A DNA stretch of 32,299 nt from NCBI GenBank assembly GCA_001776335.1, contig MFAZ01000018.1:54657-86955 (forward strand). Reading direction: 5' to 3'. Origin of the DNA: Candidatus Curtissbacteria bacterium RIFCSPHIGHO2_01_FULL_41_11. GTDB taxonomy: Bacteria > Patescibacteriota > Microgenomatia > Curtissbacterales > GWA2-41-24. The position numbers were made by a program, and so were the translations under genes. Below, one piece after another: positions 1 through 8,455 of the stretch; the first letter of the stretch is position 1, and every line of letters starts with the position of its first letter. The notes under the pieces are model-generated. The model saw only the letters and a program-made list of their open reading frames with translations. It was not told the origin of the DNA and made no database searches.

Positions 1-159
1 TGTCAGGATCTGGCCGGCATATGACGGGTCCGTAAGCGAGAGGTCGTAGCCGACCATGCCGGTTGCAAAGACGACTTCACCCGCCTGGGATTTATCCGCG
101 CCGAAGGAGGTGCCTTCGAAAGTAGTTCCATCTTCCAAAATAAGTTTAGCTTTTGACAT
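1..159 (-). CDS. carA: Carbamoyl-phosphate synthase small subunit, N-terminal part (cut by window edge)
   Basis: The first 53 codons of a gene read leftward out of the window, starting at the ATG complementary to 157-159. The product begins MSKAKLILEDGTTFEG and contains GEVVFATGMVGY and LTDPSYAGQI, which match the conserved N-terminal domain of CarA. This family supplies ammonia from glutamine to the large subunit for carbamoyl phosphate synthesis (pyrimidine and arginine pathways). The glutamine amidotransferase domain lies outside the window. The gyrA terminator sits 6 bases upstream of the start, so carA would need its own promoter in 190-243; I see no convincing one. Family call is firm from the N-terminal motif; full length cannot be judged. 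Confidence 0.88.
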   Translation of the reverse strand, partial: MSKAKLILEDGTTFEGTSFGADKSQAGEVVFATGMVGYDLSLTDPSYAGQILT

Positions 160-164
160 AACTC

Positions 165-189
165 AAAAAAAAAGCCCCGAGAGGCTTAA
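165..189 (-). terminator. Intrinsic terminator after gyrA
   Basis: Read on the minus strand, AAGCC (183-187) pairs with GGCTT (172-176) and is followed by a run of nine T. It lies between the gyrA stop and the carA start. It ends only 6 bases before the carA ATG, so it could also lie in a carA leader, but the simplest reading is the end of the gyrA transcript. Confidence 0.75.
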
Positions 190-242
190 TTTGTTTCAAA
201 CTATTTTTGTTACAACCTATTGGCATTTACTAAACGTAGATT

Positions 243-2798
243 CTAACTTTTTTTGACATTTTTAACAAGTTTAGGTTTTGCGGCAGTTTGGGGTTTGACT
301 GCAGTTTGTTTAGCTTGGGGATGCTGTGCTTCGACTTCTACCTCATCCTTTCTTTTCTGAATGACCGTGGTTGCCGCTACTTTGTCGGCGGGTGAAAGAC
401 GCATAACGATAACTCCCTGAGTGTCTCTTGTCAGGCGAGGGATGGAGCGAAGGGTTGTCCTTATGACCTGGCCCTTTTGCGATGTAATGATCAGGGCTTC
501 ATCGTTTTTGGTGAGGACCTGGGCTGTTACTATATCGCCTGTTTTTTCGGTAAGGTTGGCGACCTTTACTCCCACGCCACCTCTGAGTTGTTTTGGCCAA
601 CCGATGACCTGTGTTTTTTTACCTATACCTTTTTCCGTTACCACTAAAAGGTCTGCCTTATCGTCCTCGCTTGCTATGACGTCCATTCCTACCAGTTCGT
701 CGCCCGGCTTTATCTTTATACCGCGAACGCCCATTGTGTCCCTGGCCATAGGACGGACATCTTTTTCATCAAACTTTATCGACATACCTTTTTTGGAAAC
801 CATGAAGACAAGATCTATGCCGCTTGTTAATTTTGCCCACCTCAGTTTGTCGCCCGGAACAAGTTTGATAGCGATTATTCCCGATCTTCTGATTGAATCG
901 TAACTTGTGATGGCGGTTTTTTTGATGGTGCCGTTTTTGGTGGCCATCATCACGAAGGCTGAATCAGGCTTTTGGTTGCCTTTGGTCTTTTTGACCGGAA
1001 GAATTGAGAGAATTTTTTCTTCCTGGCCGAGTTCGAGAAGGTTGACTATTGCTACCCCCTTGGAGATCCTGGAAGAATCCGGCAGGTCGTAAACCCGCAG
1101 CTGGAATACTCTTCCCTTATCCGTAAAGAATAAAAGATTATCATGAGTGTTTGCGACAAAGAGTCGGGCAACCACGTCTTCCTCTTTGGTCGTGATGCCG
1201 GTAACGCCTTTGCCTCCACGTCTTTGAGTGCGGAATGAGCCAACGTCCTGTCTTTTAACATAGCCACCTTGAGTGATTGTGACTATCGTCGGTTCGTTGG
1301 GAATCAAGTCTTCTTCCGAAAACTCGCCGATTTTTTGTTTGTAAACTTTGGTCCTGCGTTCATCTCCGAAACGTTCTTTTAACTTTAATAATTCTCCTTT
1401 GGCCACTTCGAGAATCTTTAGAGGATGCGCAAGAAGATCTTCTAGATAGGCAATTTCCTCTCTGGTCATTTTTAGTTCGTCTTCGATTTTTTGCCTTTCA
1501 AGAGCTGCAAGGCGTTTGAGCTGCATATCCAAAATCGCCAGGGATTGGATTTCTGACAATTTGAATTTGCGCATGAGGTTTTCTTTGGCGTCTGTCTGAT
1601 CCTTACTCTTTTTGATTGTTTCTATGACTGCATCGATGTTGTCTACGGCGATTTTTAGCCCTTCCAAAATGTGTTCTCTGTTCTTGGCCGCATCAAGATC
1701 AAACTTGCTTCTTCTGGTAATGACGTTTTGTCTGTGTTTGATGAACTCTTCGAGGATCATTTTGAGTGTGAGAGTTTTGGGTACTCCACCCACGAGAGCT
1801 ACCATGTTCACGGCAAAAGAACCTTGAAGCGAAGTGTGTTTGTAAAGGTTATTTAGAACAGACTGGGGTCTCGAGTCTCTTTTAAGTTCGATAACCACTC
1901 GGAGGCCTTTTCTGTCCGACTCGTCGCGAAGATCGGAAATTCCTTCGAGTTTCTTGTCTTTTACAAGTTCAGCAATTCTGGTTACCAGAACGGCTTTGTT
2001 GACCTGATAAGGAATTTCGGTAACGACGATTTGAAATTTGCTTCCACTGGTTTCTTCGATTTCGGCTTTTGCCCGCATGATGATTTTGCCTCTGCCGGTA
2101 GCGTAGGCTGATATGATTTCCTCGATGTCGTAAATTTGTGCGCCTGTCGGGAAATCCGGACCTTTGATAAATTCCATCAGGTCTTCAACTGTCGCTTCGG
2201 GATTTTTGATGAGGTGAATGATGGCGTCTATGATCTCACCTAGATTGTGAGGCGGAATGTTTGTGGCCATACCCACTGCAATGCCTGAGGCTCCATTTAC
2301 CAAAAGATTCGGAAGTGTTGCCGGAAGAAAAACGGGTTCTTTCAGGGTGCCGTCGAAGTTGTCCACAAAATCAACGGTGTTTTTGTCCAGGTCGTAAAGC
2401 AGGGTTTCGGAGATCGTGGAAAGTCTTGCTTCGGTATACCGCATGGCAGCCGGCGGATCGCCATCGACAGAGCCGAAGTTTCCCTGTCCGTCTATGAGCG
2501 GATTTCTCATTGCAAAACTTTGTGCCATTCTTACCAATGCTTCATAAACTGGAGCGTCACCGTGGGGATGGTATTTACCAAGGACTTCACCGACTACTTT
2601 TGCGCTTTTGCTGTAATGCGCACTATGTGCAAGACCAAGACGGTGCATGGCAAAGGTAATTCTTCTGTGGACCGGTTTTAAACCGTCGCGGACGTCCGGG
2701 AGAGCACGCGCGACGATGACGCTCATTGCATAGTCCAGATAAGATTTCTGCATCTCATTGACTATTTCTACTTGTTGTATTCTGCCTATATCAGCCAT
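243..2798 (-). CDS. gyrA: DNA gyrase subunit A
   Basis: An 851-residue GyrA, close to the usual length. The breakage-reunion domain holds the catalytic tyrosine Tyr121 in AAMRYTEARL. The C-terminal wrapping domain carries the GyrA box QRRGGKG at about 525-531, which marks it as gyrase and not topoisomerase IV. With GyrB it introduces negative supercoils into DNA using ATP. In the quinolone-binding region the motif is HPHGDAPVYEALV: alanine (residue 82) stands where E. coli has Ser83, and glutamate (residue 86) where it has Asp87. The last 40 or so residues form a Lys/Ala/Pro-rich tail. The ATG directly follows the stop of the upstream 173-aa gene with no gap, so the two are probably translated from one message. 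No Shine-Dalgarno is visible. A terminator follows at 165-189. Confidence 0.97.
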   Translation of the reverse strand: MADIGRIQQVEIVNEMQKSYLDYAMSVIVARALPDVRDGLKPVHRRITFAMHRLGLAHSAHYSKSAKVVGEVLGKYHPHGDAPVYEALVRMAQSFAMRNPLIDGQGNFGSVDGDPPAAMRYTEARLSTISETLLYDLDKNTVDFVDNFDGTLKEPVFLPATLPNLLVNGASGIAVGMATNIPPHNLGEIIDAIIHLIKNPEATVEDLMEFIKGPDFPTGAQIYDIEEIISAYATGRGKIIMRAKAEIEETSGSKFQIVVTEIPYQVNKAVLVTRIAELVKDKKLEGISDLRDESDRKGLRVVIELKRDSRPQSVLNNLYKHTSLQGSFAVNMVALVGGVPKTLTLKMILEEFIKHRQNVITRRSKFDLDAAKNREHILEGLKIAVDNIDAVIETIKKSKDQTDAKENLMRKFKLSEIQSLAILDMQLKRLAALERQKIEDELKMTREEIAYLEDLLAHPLKILEVAKGELLKLKERFGDERRTKVYKQKIGEFSEEDLIPNEPTIVTITQGGYVKRQDVGSFRTQRRGGKGVTGITTKEEDVVARLFVANTHDNLLFFTDKGRVFQLRVYDLPDSSRISKGVAIVNLLELGQEEKILSILPVKKTKGNQKPDSAFVMMATKNGTIKKTAITSYDSIRRSGIIAIKLVPGDKLRWAKLTSGIDLVFMVSKKGMSIKFDEKDVRPMARDTMGVRGIKIKPGDELVGMDVIASEDDKADLLVVTEKGIGKKTQVIGWPKQLRGGVGVKVANLTEKTGDIVTAQVLTKNDEALIITSQKGQVIRTTLRSIPRLTRDTQGVIVMRLSPADKVAATTVIQKRKDEVEVEAQHPQAKQTAVKPQTAAKPKLVKNVKKS

Positions 2799-3320
2799 TT
2801 ATTTTTTAGGTTCTAAGAGTCCAAATTTAAATTCCAACTGAGGGACTTTTTTATCTTCTACAAGTAGATGATTGATAACCACTCCTTCTTCCTCATGTTC
2901 CGTTGCAGGAGTCCAATATTCGAAATTCATAGTTTCTATTATCCCTTCTTGGGGCGTAGGTTGACTTCTTTGGGGATTTAAACCGGGGACGGTTGTTTGC
3001 AGGGCGGTGTCCTCAAAGTATTGTCTTTTTATTCCGTTCGATGTCACATCTTCGAAATCTACGTAGACTAAGATTGCTCGGGGGTTCGGAAAAGTTGCAA
3101 CAACGACGTCACGTGGTTGAATGTTAGGGGTGGCTATAAATTTAACAGTGCCTACCCCTTTAAGATATTTGTAAACTTCCCACTTCCCGGTCTTATCGGG
3201 TTGTATGTTTTCAAAAGGTTTGATGTTTTGATCAAATTCAATTGTTACTTTCGGCTGTTCTTTCTCGACTGTCTGTTGATCATGTTGTTTCTTGCGGAAT
3301 ATTTCAATTAATGAATCCAT
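2799..3320 (-). CDS. Hypothetical protein between gyrB and gyrA
   Basis: A 173-residue soluble protein that I do not recognise. It has no signal peptide or membrane helix. Residues 1-30 are charged (MDSLIEIFRKKQHDQQ...), followed by a region with alternating hydrophobic residues that suggests beta strands (VGTVKFIATPN, VVVATFPNP, AILVYVDFEDV). Near the end there is an acidic stretch, EHEEEGVVINHLLVEDKK. Its stop abuts the gyrA ATG and its start lies 4 bases after the stop of the small membrane protein gene, so the three genes form a tight unit. Being in a gyrase operon hints at co-expression only; it does not establish a function. Confidence 0.7.
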   Translation of the reverse strand: MDSLIEIFRKKQHDQQTVEKEQPKVTIEFDQNIKPFENIQPDKTGKWEVYKYLKGVGTVKFIATPNIQPRDVVVATFPNPRAILVYVDFEDVTSNGIKRQYFEDTALQTTVPGLNPQRSQPTPQEGIIETMNFEYWTPATEHEEEGVVINHLLVEDKKVPQLEFKFGLLEPKK

Positions 3321-3324
3321 ATAA

Positions 3325-3633
3325 TTAAAAAATTTTTTTCAAAAGCAGTCCGGAAACCGAAAGCAGTACCAGTCCAATTAAAACTTCTATGTATGGCGAG
3401 GAGAGTCCGAGTATGTTGGTTATAAAGTTTTCGACGCCGAGTGCAAAAATTACCAGGCCAACCGTGCCGGTGATGCCAGCTATTATTTGATTGTTTCTGA
3501 TTTGCAATACCGGTTTTTTGGCGAGATCAAATGATTTGACTGCCGTCTTGTCCAGTGTACTTTTGGAAAGAATACCAACAAGTTTTTGGGCAGTATGTTC
3601 TGTTATTGGTTTTGTCTGATTTTGTTCTTGCAT
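3325..3633 (-). CDS. Small two-helix membrane protein
   Basis: A 102-residue protein. The first 45 residues are polar (KPITEHTAQKLVGILSKS). Two hydrophobic segments follow, about 48-70 (GITGTVGLVIFALGV) and 76-98 (YIEVLIGLVLLSVSGLLL), ending in KKIF. This fits a cytoplasmic N-terminus with a helical hairpin in the membrane. I do not recognise the family. It is the first gene of the unit leading to gyrA and lies 117 bases downstream of gyrB on the same strand. The gap holds no clear terminator, so gyrB read-through is possible. Confidence 0.7.
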   Translation of the reverse strand: MQEQNQTKPITEHTAQKLVGILSKSTLDKTAVKSFDLAKKPVLQIRNNQIIAGITGTVGLVIFALGVENFITNILGLSSPYIEVLIGLVLLSVSGLLLKKIF

Positions 3634-3750
3634 ATTTTTATACGTCTAAGGTAGTTTGTTTTGCCCAACTAATTTTGCTTTTCGCCTTTTCAGTTCTATT
3701 CGAACACGGCTCAAAGCGCAACTTTAGATGGGCTTTGTCAGCTTTTATTA

Positions 3751-5679
3751 TCATATGTCTAGGGTAGCTGATTTCGCGTGTGTCTGGATAAAGCGTTTTC
3801 GTGGCGGGACTTCGTCACCCATAAGCATTGAGAAAACGTGATCAGCTTCTGTGGCGTCTTCGATGTTGACTTTTTTCATAATTCTGGTTTGCGGGTTCAT
3901 GGTTGTTTCCCAAAGTTGTTCCGGATTCATTTCCCCCAGACCTTTATATCTTTGAATACCGTATTGTCTTGCGGTTGCCTTTTCTTTTATCAGGGCTTCC
4001 TTTTCTTCGTCTGTAAAGACATAGTGAATCTCTTTGCCAAAAGTTATCTTATATAAAGGAGGCATGGCCACATAGATGTAGCCTTTTTCGAAGAGCTGAG
4101 GCATGTAACGGAAGAAGAAAGTCAAAAGCAGAGTCATGATGTGTTCACCGTCTACGTCGGCATCGGTCATTATGACAATTCGGTGATAGCGGACTTTGTC
4201 GATATTTATTGTATCTCCTATTCCGGTTCCAAGAGCGATTATTAATGTTTTTATCTCTTCAAATTCAAGAATTTTATCGAGTCTGGCCCGTTCTGTATTT
4301 AGAATTTTCCCTTTGAGCGGAAGAATTGCCTGGAATTTGCGGTCTCTCCCCTGCTTGGCAGATCCTCCCGCACTTTCACCCTCAACCAGGTAAATTTCAG
4401 AGGCTGCCGGATCCTTTTCCTGACAATCTGTTAGTTTTCCGGGGAGAGTCATACCCTCGAGGGCGCCTTTTCGGAGTACTGCTTCTTTGGCCGCACGCGC
4501 CGCAAGTCTGGCTTTTGATGCCAGAATGACCTTTTCCATTATTCTTCTTGCTTCGTTGGGATTTTCTTCGAGATAAGTGTCGATGCCCTCTTTAACGACC
4601 GCATTGACTATAGGTTGAATTTCGGCGTTGCCTAATTTACCCTTTGTCTGGCCTTCAAACTGTAAATTTTCCGAGTTCATTTTGATGGCCACAACTGCTG
4701 TCAGGCCCTCGCGCATGTCGTCGCCTGTGAGATTCTCGTCCTTTTCTTTTAGATAGCCGTTTTTACGTGCGTAGTCGTTGATGGCACGCGTCAGCGCCAT
4801 GCGAAAGCCGGTTAAGTGCGTCCCCCCTTCGGGGGTGGTTATGACGTTAGCAAAAGATTCAATCGTTTCGTTGTAGCCGTTGTTATATTGAAAAGAAGCT
4901 TCGACCATAATTTCGTTGGCACTTTTGGCAACATAAAACGGTTTTTCGTTTACGGCATCTTTGTCTTTATTGAGATGTCGCACCAGAGATTCAATTCCGC
5001 CGTCGAAATAATAATGAATTTCAGCGCCCGACCTAAGATCATAGAGATGAAAAAACAGGCCGGCAACCAGATATGCGCGCTCTTTGACTCTTTTTGCTAG
5101 TACTTTGAAGTCGGTTTTTATGGCTGAAAAAATTGATTTATCGGGGAGAAAAATTGTAGTTGTTCCTGTTTTTGGTGCAGGAATGAAATCGGGAATGTAA
5201 GTTTTGGTAGTCGGTTCTACTTTTGTTTGCGGTTTGCCTCTTTTGTATTCCTGAGCGTAAATTTTATTGTCTCTTCTTACTTCGACCCGCATCCAGTCTG
5301 AAAGTGCGTTGACGGCAGAAGCTCCGACACCGTGAAGACCACCGGAAACTTTGTAAGCGCCTTCTTTGAATTTGCCGCCGGCATGGAGGATGGTCATTGT
5401 GACTTCAAGCGTTGATTTTTTGACTTTCGGATGAGGTTCGACCGGAATACCACGACCGTCGTCTATGACAATTATCCTATCGTCTTTGTCGATTACCATC
5501 CAGATATTTTTAGTGAAACCAGCGAGGGCCTCGTCTACGGAGTTGTCGATTATTTCTTTTACAAGTTCATGAAGACCATGGATATCCGTGGATCCGATAT
5601 ACATCCCGGGTCTTTTTCTGACCGGTTCTAATCCTTCCAGTACCTGGATGTCTTTGGCAGTATATGATTGGTCAGGCAT
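3751..5679 (-). CDS. gyrB: DNA gyrase subunit B
   Basis: A 642-residue GyrB of the usual short, Gram-positive-like length. The GHKL ATPase domain shows Glu42 and Asn46 in KEIIDNSVDEA, DDGRGIPV at 73-80, GGLHGVG at 113-119 and the QTK loop QTKGKLGN at 344-351. The TOPRIM domain follows with EGESAGGSAKQG at 433-444 and the metal-binding DADVD at 506-510, and the C-terminus has RYKGLGEMN. It supplies ATP hydrolysis for the GyrA-GyrB complex. The ATG is complementary to 5677-5679; seven bases upstream lies an array of four GTGAATA heptamers in place of a ribosome binding site. A likely promoter is at 5812-5841. Confidence 0.97.
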   Translation of the reverse strand: MPDQSYTAKDIQVLEGLEPVRKRPGMYIGSTDIHGLHELVKEIIDNSVDEALAGFTKNIWMVIDKDDRIIVIDDGRGIPVEPHPKVKKSTLEVTMTILHAGGKFKEGAYKVSGGLHGVGASAVNALSDWMRVEVRRDNKIYAQEYKRGKPQTKVEPTTKTYIPDFIPAPKTGTTTIFLPDKSIFSAIKTDFKVLAKRVKERAYLVAGLFFHLYDLRSGAEIHYYFDGGIESLVRHLNKDKDAVNEKPFYVAKSANEIMVEASFQYNNGYNETIESFANVITTPEGGTHLTGFRMALTRAINDYARKNGYLKEKDENLTGDDMREGLTAVVAIKMNSENLQFEGQTKGKLGNAEIQPIVNAVVKEGIDTYLEENPNEARRIMEKVILASKARLAARAAKEAVLRKGALEGMTLPGKLTDCQEKDPAASEIYLVEGESAGGSAKQGRDRKFQAILPLKGKILNTERARLDKILEFEEIKTLIIALGTGIGDTINIDKVRYHRIVIMTDADVDGEHIMTLLLTFFFRYMPQLFEKGYIYVAMPPLYKITFGKEIHYVFTDEEKEALIKEKATARQYGIQRYKGLGEMNPEQLWETTMNPQTRIMKKVNIEDATEADHVFSMLMGDEVPPRKRFIQTHAKSATLDI

Positions 5680-5685
5680 GAGATA

Positions 5686-5716
<31 letters not shown>

Positions 5717-5811
5717 CAGAGACATTAGAAATTTAGGTCAAAAAACAGTGTTACAGAAGTTACACCATTCTGTCAATTTAGTTCAATTCTCTCACGTAAT
5801 TTCTTTCAGAA

Positions 5812-5841
5812 ATTATAACAGTTTTAGTAAGGCTGATGCAA
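5812..5841 (-). promoter_or_regulatory. Predicted gyrB promoter
   Basis: Read on the minus strand: TTGCAT (5836-5841), an 18-base spacer, then TATAAT (5812-5817), preceded by TG one base upstream (extended -10). The expected start near 5805 gives a leader of about 125 bases. The -35 box starts just past the holB stop codon. Confidence 0.65.
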
Positions 5842-5842
5842 G

Positions 5843-6496
5843 CTATTTTGAAGCTGGATTTGTTGAGAGCACCAAGTTTGTTAAGACGAAGGTCGGATTG
5901 ACGTTTTGGATGATCATTTGCTTTGCTTCTTTATACTTTTCGATGACAGTGATTTTATCGGAGCTTGCTCGGTTTGAATCGATGTTTGTGACCAATTGGT
6001 TCGTGAGTGCAATTATTTGCTCGTCTAAAAACTGCTTGGGATCCTCTATTTCTGAAATTTTCAAAAGAGCCGTTTCCAGATCTTTTTCGGGGAGAATTTT
6101 AGAGGATGTGAGATTTGTTTTTGTTTTTATTATTACTACCCGGGAAATTATAGTTGGCAGGAAGAGAGCTTTGTTTTGTGATTCCAACACAAGAATCGCT
6201 TGCGTGGGAGGCTCTTCGAGTATTTTCAAAAGAGCGTTTTGGGCTTCTATTTTTGCGCTACCTGCATCTTCTATGACAATAAACTTAAATTTTTCCTTAA
6301 AGGGCTTTTGAAAGATGTGCTGTTTGAGCTTTCTTACCTGATCAATCGTTATAGAATTTTTTTCCGGCCTTAAGAAAAAAATATCAGGGGACGTTTTTTT
6401 TATGTCGATGCCTTTTTCTTTGGCAAGACTTGTTGTCTTTTCTCTTATGGGGTTTTGTGAAGGGCCAATTATGAGGTAGCTTTGAAATTGCGACAT
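5843..6496 (-). CDS. holB: DNA polymerase III delta-prime-like subunit (HolB/clamp loader)
   Basis: A 217-residue protein resembling the AAA+ region of clamp-loader delta-prime/gamma subunits. The clearest signature is EAQNALLKILEEPP (about residues 84-97), then the sensor-1-like ISRVVIIKTK segment. Clamp loaders open and place the sliding clamp for replication. Where a P-loop would be, the sequence reads IIGPSQNPIREKT and lacks the GKT/S, as expected for a non-ATP-binding delta-prime. It is shorter than typical delta-prime (about 300-330), so the C-terminal collar domain is reduced or absent. It stands alone next to gyrB, divergent from pilB. A weak candidate promoter (TTGCAG, 17 bases, TAAGAT) lies just upstream. 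Confidence 0.75.
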   Translation of the reverse strand: MSQFQSYLIIGPSQNPIREKTTSLAKEKGIDIKKTSPDIFFLRPEKNSITIDQVRKLKQHIFQKPFKEKFKFIVIEDAGSAKIEAQNALLKILEEPPTQAILVLESQNKALFLPTIISRVVIIKTKTNLTSSKILPEKDLETALLKISEIEDPKQFLDEQIIALTNQLVTNIDSNRASSDKITVIEKYKEAKQMIIQNVNPTFVLTNLVLSTNPASK

Positions 6497-6554
6497 AAAA
6501 GCAGTTTGAATCTTAAGTCTTCAAAGTTGAAACTGCAACTTCTCCAAATGACTA

Positions 6555-6584
6555 TTTTCATTTTGTGTTGCTTATTGTTATGAT
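6555..6584 (+). promoter_or_regulatory. Predicted promoter of the pilB operon
   Basis: TATGAT at 6579-6584 with TG one base upstream (extended -10) and a weak -35, TTTTCA at 6555-6560, at 18 bases. The leader of about 50 bases contains a small hairpin, CCGC pairing with GCGG (near 6604-6620). Confidence 0.5.
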
Positions 6585-6643
6585 CGAAGGAGAGCCATAA
6601 TTGCCGCTTTGTGACTGCGGTTATTTTGGCATAGAAAAAACAA

Positions 6644-8392
6644 ATGGCTGACGCTGCCCCTAATCTTAAAGCAGGTATTACAGGTGCTCTTCATTCTCAC
6701 CCGACTTTTATAGAAGATGTTTTAGCCTCCAAAGGTTTTTTAACCAGTCAACAGCTGACATTTATAAAAAACGAGTCTAAGCGGAGGCAAGAACCACCCG
6801 AGAAAATTCTCTCCCAGATGGGTTGGGTAACACCCGAGGCGCTTACTGCTGCAAAAGCAGATGTTATCGGTGTTCCTTATATGGACCCATCTACCCAGCC
6901 GATTTCTCCGGAAGTTCTGGCATTTTTGCCGGAGGAGGTTGCAAAAAGATTTGTCGTTATTCCAATAGGTAAAGAGGGAGATACTCTTTCTGTTGCCATG
7001 GTAGACCCGCTGGATTTGCAGATTTTGGAATTTATTGAGAAGAAAAGCGGTTATGCAGTAAGACCATATATTGCTACTGCAGATTCTATCAACCGTGCGA
7101 TTGCCGAGCAATATACCAGAGGACTTTCGTTTGAGGTCGGTGAAGCCCTAAAAGAAGCCTCGTCCGGTCTTGCTGCTCCTATTTCCGGGCCTGAGTCGAT
7201 AACCGGTGTTTTAGGTGAAGCGCCTGTTGCGCGAATAGTTTCGACTCTTTTGGAATACGGTATTAAAGTGCGGGCATCGGATATTCATATTGAGCCTTTG
7301 GAAAATGAAACCAGAATCAGGTACAGAATTGACGGAATTTTGCACGAGAAGTTGATTTTGCCAAGGCGAATTCACGATGCAATTGTTTCCAGAATCAAAA
7401 TTCTGGGAAATATGAAGATTGACGAGAAGCGTTTACCTCAGGATGCGAGATTCAACTTTAAGGCCGGTCAGGAAGATATTGACCTTAGGCTTTCAACGAT
7501 GCCGACTGCTTATGGTGAAAAAGTTGTCATGAGGCTTTTAAAAAAGTCCGGCGGAGTTCCTACTTTACCCGAACTTGGACTCAGAGGTATGGCGCTGAAA
7601 CATCTGGAAGAAAATATCGCAAGGCCGCACGGAATCATTTTAATTACGGGGCCGACAGGATCAGGGAAAACCACTACGCTATACTCTATTTTGTCGAAGC
7701 TTAACTCGACCCGAGTCAACATTGTAACTTTGGAGGATCCTATTGAGTATCAAATTGCAGGTGTAAACCAGGTCCAGATTAACCAGCAGGCAGGGCTGAC
7801 TTTTGCTTCTGGACTGCGGTCATTTTTGCGACAAGACCCGAATATTATCATGGTCGGAGAGATCCGCGATAATGAAACAAGCGAACTTGCAATACAGGCT
7901 TCTCTTACCGGTCATTTGGTTTTTTCGACACTTCATACCAATAATGCTGCCGGAGCGCTGCCCAGACTTTTGGATATGCAGGCAGAGCCTTATTTGATCG
8001 CGTCTACAGTAACTTGCGTTGTTGGTCAAAGAGTCGTCCGAAAGATTTGTCCAACTTGTAAGACTGCAAAGGTTGCCAGTAGCGAAGTACTTGATAGTAT
8101 GAAAAAATTATTGGGTAATTTATATAATTTTGAGCGTGGCCGCGTTTCGCTTTATGTTGGACGCGGTTGCCGTGAATGTAATAACACAGGGTATCTGGGA
8201 AGAGTTGGAATTTTTGAAGTTCTGGTTGTTTCTGTCACTGTATCACAGTTAATTCTTTCCCACGCGACTTCTCAGGATATAGAAAAACAATCTATAAAAG
8301 AAGGAATGATAACAATGAAGCAGGACGGGTTTTTGAAGGTTTTAGAAGGTACAACTTCCATTGAAGAAGTTTTGAGGGTGGCGGAGGAGTAA
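6644..8392 (+). CDS. pilB: Type IV pilus assembly ATPase PilB (GspE family)
   Basis: A 582-residue GspE/PilB ATPase. An N-terminal GspE/MshEN-like domain covers about 20-160. The catalytic core has RASDIHIEP at 210-218, Walker A GPTGSGKT at 336-343, the Asp box VTLEDPIEYQ, Walker B IIMVGEIRD and the His box STLHTNNAAGALPR. A zinc site of the family is intact: Cys469/Cys472 (CPTC) and Cys509/Cys512 (CREC). This hexamer powers pilus extension on the cytoplasmic side of the platform protein PilC. It is the first gene of the pilus cluster, followed by pilT after 63 bases. The ATG has no Shine-Dalgarno, only an A-rich run. Confidence 0.96.
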   Translation: MADAAPNLKAGITGALHSHPTFIEDVLASKGFLTSQQLTFIKNESKRRQEPPEKILSQMGWVTPEALTAAKADVIGVPYMDPSTQPISPEVLAFLPEEVAKRFVVIPIGKEGDTLSVAMVDPLDLQILEFIEKKSGYAVRPYIATADSINRAIAEQYTRGLSFEVGEALKEASSGLAAPISGPESITGVLGEAPVARIVSTLLEYGIKVRASDIHIEPLENETRIRYRIDGILHEKLILPRRIHDAIVSRIKILGNMKIDEKRLPQDARFNFKAGQEDIDLRLSTMPTAYGEKVVMRLLKKSGGVPTLPELGLRGMALKHLEENIARPHGIILITGPTGSGKTTTLYSILSKLNSTRVNIVTLEDPIEYQIAGVNQVQINQQAGLTFASGLRSFLRQDPNIIMVGEIRDNETSELAIQASLTGHLVFSTLHTNNAAGALPRLLDMQAEPYLIASTVTCVVGQRVVRKICPTCKTAKVASSEVLDSMKKLLGNLYNFERGRVSLYVGRGCRECNNTGYLGRVGIFEVLVVSVTVSQLILSHATSQDIEKQSIKEGMITMKQDGFLKVLEGTTSIEEVLRVAEE

Positions 8393-8396
8393 AAGA

Positions 8397-8452
8397 GTGG
8401 AAAGTGGAAAGTGGAAAGTTGAGAGTTAATTTTCAATTTTCAATTTTCAACT
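8397..8452. repeat. Heptamer array of eight units, pilB-pilT gap
   Basis: GTGGAAA x3, GTTGAGA, GTTAATT, TTCAATT x2, TTCAACT, all in a 7-base register. The second half is close to the reverse complement of the first, so AGTTGAGAGTTAAT can pair imperfectly with TTCAATTTTCAACT. The array fills the pilB-pilT gap and ends 3 bases before the pilT ATG. Confidence 0.92.
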
Positions 8453-8455
8453 CGT

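Noticed and set aside
5748..6311. A 187-codon open frame on the plus strand opposite holB
   Set aside because: It overlaps the holB-like gene almost fully. Its composition is rich in Phe/Ser/Val, as expected for the antisense of an A/T-rich gene, and the holB motif EAQNALLKILEEPP settles the true strand.
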